Source of the DNA: Streptomyces sp. NRRL F-6492
GTDB taxonomy: Bacteria > Actinomycetota > Actinomycetes > Streptomycetales > Streptomycetaceae
Direction of reading: 5' to 3'
NCBI RefSeq assembly: GCF_001280125.1
Contig: NZ_LGEG01000222.1
Coordinates: forward strand, 62,001 to 126,000
Length of the DNA stretch: 64,000 nucleotides
Shown here one piece after another: positions 41,100-48,411 of this stretch. The notes beneath the pieces were generated by a model. It ran no database searches, was not told the DNA's origin, and was given only the letters and a program-made list of their open reading frames with translations. The first letter of the stretch is position 1; each line of letters begins with the position of its first letter. Position numbers and translations under genes: made by a program.

Positions 41100-41502
41100 T
41101 CTGTGCGGCCGGTCGTCCACCGGTACGGATTGTCGTCGTCGCAGCCCGGGACGGCCCCTTCGGACAGCACCTCCAGGTCGTCCGGGAGGATCACTCCCTC
41201 GGGCTCCTCCAGGACCGGCGGCCGGGGGCCGATCTCCACCGTGACAACGGTGCCCTGCCGTAGCCGAGGCCGGAGCCGGAGCCGGAGCGTACGAGGACGG
41301 CGTCCCGCATCACCATGCCTGCCAGGTCCACGTTCCAGGCCGTGCGGGCGTGGTCGAGGAGTCAGGTCGGCAGAGGGCTGCTGCTCTCGGCGATCGAGGC
41401 CGGCTCTTCGTACGGCATCCGGGGAATGCGCATGCCTCCCCCGGAGCCGGGGCGGGCGATCAGGAACGTTCCGTTGTACGGGCTCGCGATCAGCTGGTGC
41501 AC
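41100..41502 (-). pseudogene. Small accessory gene broken by a stop and a frameshift
   Basis: GTG at 41502 (GGAGGAGG five bases before) opens MHQLIASPYNGTFLIARPGS, GGGMRIPRMPYEEPASIAES, SSPLPT, then TGA at 41362-41364. The same frame continues with obviously coding LLDHARTAWNVDLAGMVMRD, AVLVRSGSGSGLGYG. A one-base loss then moves coding to the next frame: QGTVVTVEIGPRPPVLEEPE, GVILPDDLEVLSEGAVPGCD, DDNPYRW. So a protein of roughly 130 residues is inactivated twice. Its start overlaps the stop region of the upstream gene, the last of a coupled set of three. Family unknown. Confidence 0.6.
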
Positions 41503-41819
41503 GAGACCTCCTCCAGGGCGTCTTCCCAGGTGTGCTGCTTGGCGTGGCCGGCGAACAGACAGCAGCCCTCACCGTCAGGCCCCGGGGCGGCCACCGGGCA
41601 GTCCGGCAGAACGACAAGTTCCGCCTCGTCCGTCCCGTGCCAGCGGAGCCACAGCGCGGTCCCGTACGAGCCGGTGTCGCTGAGGAGACCGAAGTGGTCA
41701 CCGTCCTCGTGCGCGGACAGTTGGCACTGAACCACCCTGTCGACGTGATCAACGGCCGGCTTCTCCCGGGCTTCTCGCAGCAGGTCCGGGGACACCCGAC
41801 GCCAGTGAACGCACCGCAT
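41490..41819 (-). CDS. Conserved small protein, unknown
   Basis: A 109-residue protein, MRCVHWRRVSPDLLREAREK..., with CQLSAHEDGDHFGLLSDTGS and CCLFAGHAKQHTWEDALEEV. Paired Cys and His residues could bind a metal. TGATG overlap at 41817-41821 couples it to the 64-residue gene upstream. I recall similar unnamed proteins in Streptomyces accessory regions but know no function. Confidence 0.7.
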   Translation of the reverse strand: MRCVHWRRVSPDLLREAREKPAVDHVDRVVQCQLSAHEDGDHFGLLSDTGSYGTALWLRWHGTDEAELVVLPDCPVAAPGPDGEGCCLFAGHAKQHTWEDALEEVSCTS

Positions 41820-42013
41820 CACGACACCGCCCAGAGGGATTCGGCGGAGTTCCGCTCCGCGCATCGGCGACAGGCACACGGCGGAAAGCGGCCGGGGTTG
41901 TCCGGGAGCACCGGATCGTCGCCCACCCGCACCTCTGTGAGAAGGCCCCACGTTCGGCCGGAGTCGCGCGAGACCCGCAGCGTCATCCGTACGTCGTCCT
42001 GTCCGTTCGCCAT
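41819..42013 (-). CDS. 64-residue conserved protein, unknown
   Basis: MANGQDDVRMTLRVSRDSGR, TWGLLTEVRVGDDPVLPDNP, then FPPCACRRCAE. The closely spaced cysteines suggest a small metal-binding tail. First gene of the coupled trio 42013-41100. It diverges from the HTH/TPR regulator across the GTTACCCAACTTGGGTAAC palindrome, so the regulator may control it. Confidence 0.7.
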   Translation of the reverse strand: MANGQDDVRMTLRVSRDSGRTWGLLTEVRVGDDPVLPDNPGRFPPCACRRCAERNSAESLWAVS

Positions 42014-42060
42014 GAACAGGAGCATCGCGATCCGGGCAGTGGCCCAGAAAGGCCAAGCGG

Positions 42061-42079
42061 GTTACCCAACTTGGGTAAC
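42061..42079. promoter_or_regulatory. Perfect 19-bp palindrome between small-gene operon and regulator
   Basis: GTTACCCAACTTGGGTAAC, nine-base arms around one centre base. TTGACA at 42091-42096 lies just downstream, on the regulator side. Placement fits control of both directions. Confidence 0.75.
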
Positions 42080-42135
42080 ATCACACACGGTTGACAAAGA
42101 GCAGCGATCCGTAGTCCTCATGCCGGAGCGTGCCG

Positions 42136-43482
42136 ATGCCCGAGCCTTCTCGCTCGAAGGAACTCCCCGTCAGCCTGCTCACGGATCCAGTGATGATCGA
42201 GGCATGCCGAGTCAGGGATTTCGGCCGCGTCTTTCAGCTGGTCAAGACGCGGGCAGGCATTTATCCGTCGATGATCGCACGGTGCTGTGACCTGACCCCC
42301 AGCCGTGTCGGCGAGGTGATCGACGGCCGCCGACAGCTGCTGCACATGGACGTGGTCGAGCGCATCTCGGACGGCCTGCGCATCCCCGGACACATGCTCG
42401 GCCTGGCCCGGCGCACGTGGGAGACACCGCAGAACCTGACTGTCGTGCCGCGCGAGCCCACCGAAGCAGCATCCTCCACTGACACGCACTTGGCCGCGGG
42501 TCTGCCGGGAACGGACGTGGACAGCGTCCTCGCCCTGGCAGCCGAACGGCACCTCAGCCCGTCGACGCTGAACGCGCTGCACTCGTCGATCGCAGACTAC
42601 TGGCGCCGGGACGACGAGCACGGCGGCGAGACCTTACAGCCGGCGGTCGTCGGACAGCTCCGTTATGTCGTCGGCCTCCTCAAGGAGGAACGCTCCTCAC
42701 CCATGCGGGACAGCCTGCACGGCATCGCCGCGGAGCTGGCCCGGCTCACCGGATGGACGTACTTCGACGCCCGCCAGTACCACCAGGCACGGGCCTACTT
42801 CACCGAGGCCCTCGGCTTGGCCAAGGCGGTCGACGACCACCAGTTCATGGCCAATGTGCTCGCCTGCATGAGTCTCCAGGCCACCTACCAGGACAAGCCC
42901 GGGGACGCCCTCGCCCTCGTGGCGGCGGCTCAGGACCAGGCCCGGGCCGCCATGGGGACGACGCCGCGCGTCCTGGCCATGCTCGCGATGCGCGAAGCCT
43001 TCGCCCACGCCACCCTCGGGAACCGCGGTGCCACCCACACCGCGATCTCGGAGGCCCACACCCACTTCGGACGGATCGGCGCTGACGACCCGGACCCAGC
43101 GTGGGTGGCGTACTTCGACGAGACGAAGTTGGTCGTGGACACCGGCATCGCACACGGCCGCCTGGGCGAAGCCGTCCTCGCCGAACCCCTGATCGCGGAC
43201 GCCCTGTGCCGAGAACACGCGACGAACCACCGGGGCCGCGCCTTCCACGCCTTCTGGCTCGCCCGCACCCAGCTCCAGCGCGGCAAACTCGACGAGGCGT
43301 GCCACACGGCCGTGAATGCCCTGGTCCCGGCGGCGGCAGTCAGCTCGCAACGAGTCGCCGGCCACCTCCGCGAGTTCTACGAGCAGTTGGAGCCCTTCCG
43401 CCGGGAACCCGCCGCGCTGGCGTTCGAGTCCCGGCTCCGGGAAGCGCTGCCCCGCCAGGTCAGCGGATCGCCTCGTCCATGA
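42136..43482 (+). CDS. HTH/TPR transcriptional regulator with a TTA codon
   Basis: A 448-residue protein. The first 100 residues hold an Xre-like HTH (FQLVKTRAGIYPSMIARCCD, LTPSRVGEVIDGRRQLLHMD). The rest is helical TPR-like repeats (YFDARQYHQARAYFTEALGL, ANVLACMSLQATYQDKPGDA). GGAG seven bases upstream selects the ATG at 42136 over the GTG at 42130. Codon 167 (42634-42636) is TTA, read by the bldA tRNA in Streptomyces, so expression should be delayed to late growth. It overlaps the NUDIX gene by 23 bases. Confidence 0.85.
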   Translation: MPEPSRSKELPVSLLTDPVMIEACRVRDFGRVFQLVKTRAGIYPSMIARCCDLTPSRVGEVIDGRRQLLHMDVVERISDGLRIPGHMLGLARRTWETPQNLTVVPREPTEAASSTDTHLAAGLPGTDVDSVLALAAERHLSPSTLNALHSSIADYWRRDDEHGGETLQPAVVGQLRYVVGLLKEERSSPMRDSLHGIAAELARLTGWTYFDARQYHQARAYFTEALGLAKAVDDHQFMANVLACMSLQATYQDKPGDALALVAAAQDQARAAMGTTPRVLAMLAMREAFAHATLGNRGATHTAISEAHTHFGRIGADDPDPAWVAYFDETKLVVDTGIAHGRLGEAVLAEPLIADALCREHATNHRGRAFHAFWLARTQLQRGKLDEACHTAVNALVPAAAVSSQRVAGHLREFYEQLEPFRREPAALAFESRLREALPRQVSGSPRP

Positions 43483-43993
43483 GCACGTAGAGGAGCCCGA
43501 CGAGGGAGCCGCTGCTGACGATCTCGCGCCGGTCGATCATGCCCCGCACGTCGGCCAGCGGAATCCACTCGACCCGGTCCGACTCGTTCTTCTCGGTCGG
43601 CGGTCCCTCGTACGTAGCCCCGTCGGCCCGGAAGACGTGGTGCTGGGAGTCGGTGATGCCGTTCGCCGGCTCGGCGTAGATCAACGGCTTGACCGGACCG
43701 GGCCGCCAACCGGTCTCCTCCAGCACCTCACGCGCGGCCGCTTCGGCGGGAGTCTCGCCCACCTCGACCAGGCCCATCGGCAGCTCCCAAGCCCAGGCGT
43801 CCGTGATGAAGCGGTGCCGCCACATCATCAGAACCTCACGCCGCTCGTTGACCACGGCTGCCACGGCCAGGTGCCGAAGCTTGACGACGTGGTGCTCCCA
43901 GCGGTTCCCGTCCGGGGTCTCGATGTCCGTGAGCCACACGTTCACCCAGGCGTTCTCGTAGATCGGACGTTCCCCGTGGATCTTCCACTGCAT
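43460..43993 (-). CDS. NUDIX hydrolase
   Basis: A 177-residue protein with a complete Nudix box at about residues 74-96 (GLVEVGETPAEAAAREVLEE, TGW), matching GX5EX7REUXEEXGU. The N-terminus (YENAWVNVWLTDIETPDG) resembles ADP-ribose pyrophosphatase-type members. It hydrolyses a nucleoside diphosphate derivative; which one is not clear. It converges on the regulator gene. Confidence 0.9.
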   Translation of the reverse strand: MQWKIHGERPIYENAWVNVWLTDIETPDGNRWEHHVVKLRHLAVAAVVNERREVLMMWRHRFITDAWAWELPMGLVEVGETPAEAAAREVLEETGWRPGPVKPLIYAEPANGITDSQHHVFRADGATYEGPPTEKNESDRVEWIPLADVRGMIDRREIVSSGSLVGLLYVLMDEAIR

Positions 43994-44168
43994 CGCTGCG
44001 GCCCCTCTCGATCGGCCTCCAGCATCGCAGAACCACCTCTAGATTCCGCTAGGTTCAGCCAGATTTTGTGTCAGGCTGACGAATACTGGCGCTTCTGCTT
44101 CCCCAGCTCTCTTGGCCCAGGTTCTGTCAGTGGCCGCTGTTAGCGTCCGGCCGTTCCGGAAGAGCTGT

Positions 44169-44528
44169 GTGGAGAGGGAGTACCACTGGGGTCCGGGAGG
44201 TGACTGGCGGCCGGAGGAAGAGCGGCTGCCGTGGCCCGAGACCGAGGAGGAACTCTGGGAGCACGAGCTCGTGCAGCACGACGGGACTCACTCGATCCTC
44301 GACATCTTCCAGATCGTCGGGCCGGACGAGGAGCCGGATTACTCCACGATGAAGCAGGTGACCGAAGAAGAGGCGCTGCGTGTCCTGGGCACGCGGAAGC
44401 TCACCCGGGCGCATGTGCCGAGGTTCGGGGAGTTCGAACACTGGCGTTGGTACGGGCGGTGCGCCGTGCTCCACGACGACCAAGGGGAGCCGCGGGAAAT
44501 CCACTTCTGGGGTTTCTCCGGCGACTGA
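44169..44528 (+). CDS. Acidic 119-residue protein, unknown
   Basis: GTG start after GGAAGAG. The sequence EREYHWGPGGDWRPEEERLP, EELWEHELVQHDGTHSILDI, EHWRWYGRCAVLHDDQGEPR ends in EIHFWGFSGD. It is rich in Trp and acidic residues and has no membrane segment. I do not recognise it. The promoter region 43994-44168 is comparatively AT-rich. Confidence 0.65.
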   Translation: MEREYHWGPGGDWRPEEERLPWPETEEELWEHELVQHDGTHSILDIFQIVGPDEEPDYSTMKQVTEEEALRVLGTRKLTRAHVPRFGEFEHWRWYGRCAVLHDDQGEPREIHFWGFSGD

Positions 44529-44931
44529 GTCGGCCCGGTGGCCCAGGCGTGGACCGACCGGGGCGGCGATGTGCCCGCAGGGCAGGGGATCCGCCCGAGG
44601 GGTCGTCGAAGGAGTACCCGCCGATCCGGGAGAACACGAGCCGGAGCAGCGGGGCGATGTCGGAGGCGGTGGCCACGGTGGACCGGGCGTTCCCGGTGAA
44701 GCGGCGCTGGTCGATGACGGCGGTGAAGGTGAGCCCGCTCGTCGACCGCACCTCGGGCGCCGGCATGTGCGGGAGCATGTTCCGCACGAAGGAGGGGTAC
44801 GAGTCGTTCACGAGGCGCTGCGCCTCGGCGGCGACGGTGACGTTCCCGAGGTTGTTGGCGGCCGCTCCCACGACCCGGATGACGGCCTCGTCTGCGGCGT
44901 TGCGGGCGTTCAGGTTCATGGGCGCGGTCAT
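44401..44931 (-). CDS. Uncertain hypothetical gene, coding-like only in its first 110 codons
   Basis: From ATG 44931 the frame reads MTAPMNLNARNAADEAVIRV, VGAAANNLGNVTVAAEAQRL, DIAPLLRLVFSRIGGYSFDD: good protein-like sequence. After about codon 112 it turns into arginine/proline noise and runs antisense into the neighbouring gene to 44401. No ribosome site is evident. Probably a truncated or frameshifted gene. Confidence 0.4.
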   Translation of the reverse strand: MTAPMNLNARNAADEAVIRVVGAAANNLGNVTVAAEAQRLVNDSYPSFVRNMLPHMPAPEVRSTSGLTFTAVIDQRRFTGNARSTVATASDIAPLLRLVFSRIGGYSFDDPSGGSPALRAHRRPGRSTPGPPGRLSRRRNPRSGFPAAPLGRRGARRTARTNASVRTPRTSAHAPG

Positions 44932-45042
44932 GGGTCGGCCGGGGGCCGGGGCGGGGCGCCACGCGCGCGGTGCGGCGGGGACGACACGGAAACCCCCCTC
45001 ACGGAACCCGTACCGTGAACCGGTGCCGTGAGCGAGGGACAC

Positions 45043-45075
45043 GCGGCCCGCACCTCCGCCAGGTGTACGGGCCGC
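45043..45075. terminator. Long hairpin
   Basis: GCGGCCCG then CACCT pair with AGGTG (two bulged bases) and CGGGCCGC. The interval 44932-45228 shows this hairpin and no gene I can support. Confidence 0.55.
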
Positions 45076-45228
45076 GCTCTGTGCCTCACCGGGCCCGCGG
45101 TACGGGGGGAACCACGGGCCCGGCGTTCTGGAGCGGTCCCACGCGCTCCCCCTCCGTGTGCCCGGGAAGTCGCGGGGCATGCGCACCGCCCCACCGGGTT
45201 TTTCGGAACGTCCTCCCGGCCGGCGGCC

Positions 45229-45420
45229 TCACCCGCTCACGGCGGCGAAGCGGCGCGGCCGCGGGACGAGCTCGCCCCCGCAGTTGGGACAGATGCTCCC
45301 CAGGGCGTCGGCGCACCCCACGCAGAAGCTGCACTCGTACGAACAGATCCGCGCGGGCCCGTCCGCCGCCAGGACCACCGTCTCGCAGCGCTCGCACCGG
45401 TTGCGCATCTCCAAAGCCAT
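45229..45420 (-). CDS. DUF1272 zinc-ribbon-like protein
   Basis: A 63-residue protein with two Cys clusters, MRNRCERCETVV and ICSYECSFCVGCADALGSIC, PNCGGEL. This is the DUF1272 pattern of a small double zinc ribbon. GGGAGGGG precedes the ATG at 45420. Function unknown. Confidence 0.88.
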   Translation of the reverse strand: MALEMRNRCERCETVVLAADGPARICSYECSFCVGCADALGSICPNCGGELVPRPRRFAAVSG

Positions 45421-45564
45421 GACCGGCTCCCCTCCCTCGTACGGTTGCGACCACCCCATGCTCTTTGCCCGTCCCGGCCTCCTCAACAGTGCGGCGGCCA
45501 GGATTCGACGAGATCGGGCCGATGTCCGACGAGGTGGAACGAAGACCGGGGCGGGACGGACCCC

Positions 45565-45708
45565 CTACCGCTGCGCCCACCACGTCCCCGCCGCCCCGGT
45601 GGCGGTGGTGAGCAGGGCGACGAACCATCCCGGTATGCGCTGGACGGTCAAGTGCAGCCCACCGAAACGGAGTTCGAACGCGGGGCGGGTCTCTGCCTTC
45701 GCCTTCAT
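45565..45708 (-). CDS. 47-residue single-helix protein
   Basis: MKAKAETRPAFELRFGGLHL, TVQRIPGWFVALLTTATGAA, GTWWAQR: a short amphipathic N-terminus and one membrane helix. I recall similar short unnamed Streptomyces proteins with an FELR.GG.H.TVQR core. No strong ribosome site is visible. The upstream interval to 45800 is AT-rich and contains TTGACA and TATACA on the minus strand, though spaced too closely for one promoter. Confidence 0.6.
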   Translation of the reverse strand: MKAKAETRPAFELRFGGLHLTVQRIPGWFVALLTTATGAAGTWWAQR

Positions 45709-45880
45709 GTCATCAGTGAAGCACCCCGTCACCCCTATCCGTCATGAGCCGCATCTGTATAAAAGAGGGTCTGTCAATTCGACGTTACGGATAAGCGGGC
45801 ATGGTGAATTGGCGATATCGACACCGGTCTGCGGAATGAACGAAAGGGCCTCCCGGCCGTCCGGCCACGGGGAGCCTTCG

Positions 45881-46405
45881 TCAGCCCGGCCGGTACTCCG
45901 CGTGCGGGACCGCGCGCTCCCATGCCGCCTCGTACGCCGTGACCTACCGCGCGGCCGGTTCAGGGTCGCGCAGGACCTCCATGCGCGGGCCGGTCCACCG
46001 TCCCTCGCCGTCGAAGTGGTGCGGGATCACGGTCCGCTCGTCCACGACCCAGCCGTCCGGTGCGGGAAACGGCAGGTCACGGGCGCGCGACCGTGGCAGC
46101 CGCTGGACGTCCTCCCCCGCCGCGACGTTCGTGAACGTGCCGTCGTACTCGTACCGGACGTAGTCGCTCAGCGGCTCGGAGACGATCCGGGCCCGACGGG
46201 TCGAGACCCCCCGGGCCACGGTGTCCGCGACCAGCTGGTCGTACGGGTGCCACCAGGACGTCCGGTCGTCCCAGTCGATGCGTCCACCGCGCCGCCACGC
46301 CTCGAAGCGGTCGGTCGGCGCGTACGCGTCGCGCAGCTCCAGGTGGACGGCGGGCCGCTCGCAGCGGCCGAGCGACTCGGCGAAGTCGGGCGCACTCGAC
46401 GGCAT
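45881..46405 (-). pseudogene. DUF6879 gene interrupted by an in-frame TAG
   Basis: The frame from ATG 46405 (GGGAGG six bases before) reads as DUF6879: FEAWRRGGRIDWDDRTSWWH, ARIVSEPLSDYVRYEYDGTF, VIPHHFDGEGRWTGP..., then TAG at 45944-45946. Without changing frame it continues VTAYEAAWERAVPHAEYRPG to TGA at 45881, which is the usual W.RA.PH..Y C-terminus of this family. A single nonsense codon therefore removes the last 20 residues. It is either a truncated but functional protein, a pseudogene, or read-through. Confidence 0.65.
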
Positions 46406-46439
46406 CACACGCCTCCCGGGCCATCGGCATCAGGCGTCT

Positions 46440-46715
46440 CGCTCACCCGCCCGTACTGTCGCGTCGGCGGCACGGGTGAACTCGACGTGATCTGCGAGCG
46501 GCGACGGGCCGCCGTCCTCGCCGTCCTCGGCGTGGACTGGCCCCCTCCGGCGCTCCGTGCTGCCGCTGCGGACGGTGGACGGACGTGCCCGTGGAAGTCG
46601 GGTGCCACCTCCGCGCGAGCGGCCCGACGTCATCCTGTACGCCTGCCCGAGCCACGCCGTGGACGTGGTCCCCGGGCCCGTGCCCGTGCCCGGAGAGCTC
46701 GACCGGGGCGCGTGA
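46440..46715 (+). pseudogene. Possible frameshifted gene fragment
   Basis: In one plus frame SLTRPYCRVGGTGELDVICE, RRRAAVLAVLGVDWPPPAL looks coding. In another, slightly later, RERPDVILYACPSHAVDVVP, GPVPVPGELDRGA ends at TGA 46713-46715. Together they resemble one small gene broken by a shift. The rest of 46406-46802 shows nothing I can support. Confidence 0.25.
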
Positions 46716-46802
46716 CCCCACGCGGGCAGAGGGCGCCCCGTACGGCCGGGTGCCGTGCGGGTGTCCGCCGCCCCGGGTTCCGGGGAGCCCACCGCACCGC
46801 GG

Positions 46803-47339
46803 TCACGGGCCGGTGCTTCCCTCGAATTCGCCCATGTCGATCAGGCTCACCCGGTGGTCCCAGGCGTCCCACTGCACGTGTTTCCGCGAGCCCCGGTAGT
46901 AGGCGCTGTGGCTCATGAGCTCGCCGTACGCCTTGTTCTCCCGCACCCGGTCGGGTCTGCCGAACGCGGCCAGGAGTTCCTCGTACGAGGTCAGGTGGGC
47001 GAAGTGGGACAGGTGCGGGCCGTGGAGGGCGAAGCCCACGACCGTCCCGCCGCGCACCTTGTAGGTCAGACTGTCGGCGCGGTACAGGAATCCGTCCGAG
47101 CGGACGGTGTGGTCGACGACCTCGTCGAGGGTCAGCCGCCGCCCCTCGGCGTCGAAGTACTCGCTTTCGGTGGCGGTCCCCCCGCGGTACCGGGCGACCA
47201 GGGAGGACTGGGCCTGGACGATGCTCCGGCGCGGGACGTCGGTGGCCGGTGCCCCCAGGGCCGTGCCTCCCATCCCGACGGTCGTGAGGTCGATGTACGG
47301 CTGGAGCAGTACGTCGAGGTCGTCGAGGATTTCGATCAT
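46803..47339 (-). CDS. Hypothetical protein, 178 residues
   Basis: MIEILDDLDVLLQPYIDLTT, then VQAQSSLVARYRGGTATESE, GRRLTLDEVVDHTVRSDGFL, YKVRGGTVVGFALHGPHLSH, and SYEELLAAFGRPDRVRENKA. Mixed alpha/beta, cytoplasmic, no motif I recognise. It may be an immunity- or SMI1-like small protein, but that is only an impression. It precedes a VOC gene on the same strand. Confidence 0.6.
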   Translation of the reverse strand: MIEILDDLDVLLQPYIDLTTVGMGGTALGAPATDVPRRSIVQAQSSLVARYRGGTATESEYFDAEGRRLTLDEVVDHTVRSDGFLYRADSLTYKVRGGTVVGFALHGPHLSHFAHLTSYEELLAAFGRPDRVRENKAYGELMSHSAYYRGSRKHVQWDAWDHRVSLIDMGEFEGSTGP

Positions 47340-47390
47340 CGCCGGAGTCTAGGTCCCGTCCCCGCGCCCCGGAGCCGTCGAGCGCCGGAC

Positions 47391-47768
47391 TCAGTGCCGG
47401 ACCAGGCAGAACGGATGCCCGGCGGGATCCCCGTACACCCGCCAGCTCCGCGTTCCCTCCCCCGCGTCCAGGAGGGTCGCGCCCAGGGCGAGGAGCTGTT
47501 CCTGGGCGGTGTCGAGGTCGGGGACGCCGAGGTCGAGGTGGGACTGCTGGGGGCGCTCGGGGTCCGGCCACGTCGGCGGGCGGTGGTCGGGGACGCGCTG
47601 GAAGCAGAGGACGAGCCCGCCGGGGGTGTGCAGGGTGGACCAGTCCTCGTCGAGGGACCAGCGCCGGTCCGGCCGGTCGACCTCCCCGCCGAGCAGCGCC
47701 CGGTAGAACTCCGCGAGCGCGCGGGGCTCGGGACAGTCGAGGACGAGGCACTGGAGGTCGGCGATCAC
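47391..47768 (-). CDS. VOC-family (glyoxalase-like) protein
   Basis: A 125-residue single-chain VOC protein: LQCLVLDCPEPRALAEFYRA, LLGG, VLCFQRVPDHRPPTWPDPER, QSHLDLGVPDLDTAQEQLLA, and WRVYGDPAGHPFCLVRH. The metal-ligand positions H (in QSHLDL) and late F/E region are partly conserved. Common in Streptomyces, usually of unknown substrate. Confidence 0.88.
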   Translation of the reverse strand: MIADLQCLVLDCPEPRALAEFYRALLGGEVDRPDRRWSLDEDWSTLHTPGGLVLCFQRVPDHRPPTWPDPERPQQSHLDLGVPDLDTAQEQLLALGATLLDAGEGTRSWRVYGDPAGHPFCLVRH

Positions 47769-47907
47769 GCGGGGAGTCTAGGGGTCACCCGGCCGCCCGG
47801 CCGCCCGGCCGCCCCACGGCCCGGCCATCCCGCCGCCCGGTCGCCCCACGGCCCGGCGGTCCTGCGGTCCTGCGGTCCTGGGCGGCCCCCCGCCGCACCC
47901 GGCCCGG

Positions 47908-48246
47908 TCAGCCCGCCTCGGGCGCGTCGACGATGTTGCCGTCCTTGTCGACGGTGTGGGTGCGCCAGTACACGTCCCACTCGTCGTCGACCTTCTGCGG
48001 CACCTTGCCCTCGGGGTGGCGCGTGTAGCCCTCCGGGACCTTCTCGCCGTCCTTGACGCAGGCGGAGCCGGTCCCGCCGACGGTCATGACGGGGTACTCG
48101 CCCCCGGCGCAGATGTCGTCCTGGAAGGAGAGGCCGGAGCAGCCGGTGAGGGCCAGGACCGCGGCCGCTCCCGTGAGCGCGGCGGCCGCGGAGGCGCGGA
48201 TCCGGCGGCGGAGGGAGGGGGTCCTGCCGGTCAGGGGGGTGGTCAC
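47908..48246 (-). CDS. SCO0607-like small lipoprotein
   Basis: A 112-residue lipoprotein. A basic start (RTPSLRRRIRAS) is followed by AAALTGAAAVLALTGCSGLS with lipobox ALTGC. The mature part (DDICAGGEYPVMTVGGTGSA, CVKDGEKVPEGY, KVPQKVDDEWDVYWRTHTVD) matches the SCO0607 family as I remember it. GTG start after AGGAG. An 18-bp perfect palindrome lies 62 bases upstream. Function unknown. Confidence 0.82.
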   Translation of the reverse strand: MTTPLTGRTPSLRRRIRASAAAALTGAAAVLALTGCSGLSFQDDICAGGEYPVMTVGGTGSACVKDGEKVPEGYTRHPEGKVPQKVDDEWDVYWRTHTVDKDGNIVDAPEAG

Positions 48247-48307
48247 GGGAGTCTCCTGTCGGTCGTCCGGTCTGATCCCCACTCTCGTTCCCGGAGATCG
48301 CCGGAGC

Positions 48308-48325
48308 GTGAGTACCGGTACTCAC
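48308..48325. promoter_or_regulatory. Perfect 18-bp palindrome upstream of the lipoprotein gene
   Basis: GTGAGTACCGGTACTCAC. It sits 62 bases before the lipoprotein start, with no regulator gene adjacent. Likely operator of a distant regulator. Confidence 0.6.
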
Positions 48326-48411
48326 ACGGGCGCCGAATCCCTACTCAACAGAGCCGATACCGGCCACAGTCGGCCGGAAGGCGGGAGGAGTGCCCCTTCC
48401 CGGCGCGGCCC

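Noticed and set aside
47780..47900. CCCGGCCG-rich repeats after the VOC gene region as a functional element
   Set aside because: Irregular low-complexity GC sequence without periodic register or stem that stands out.
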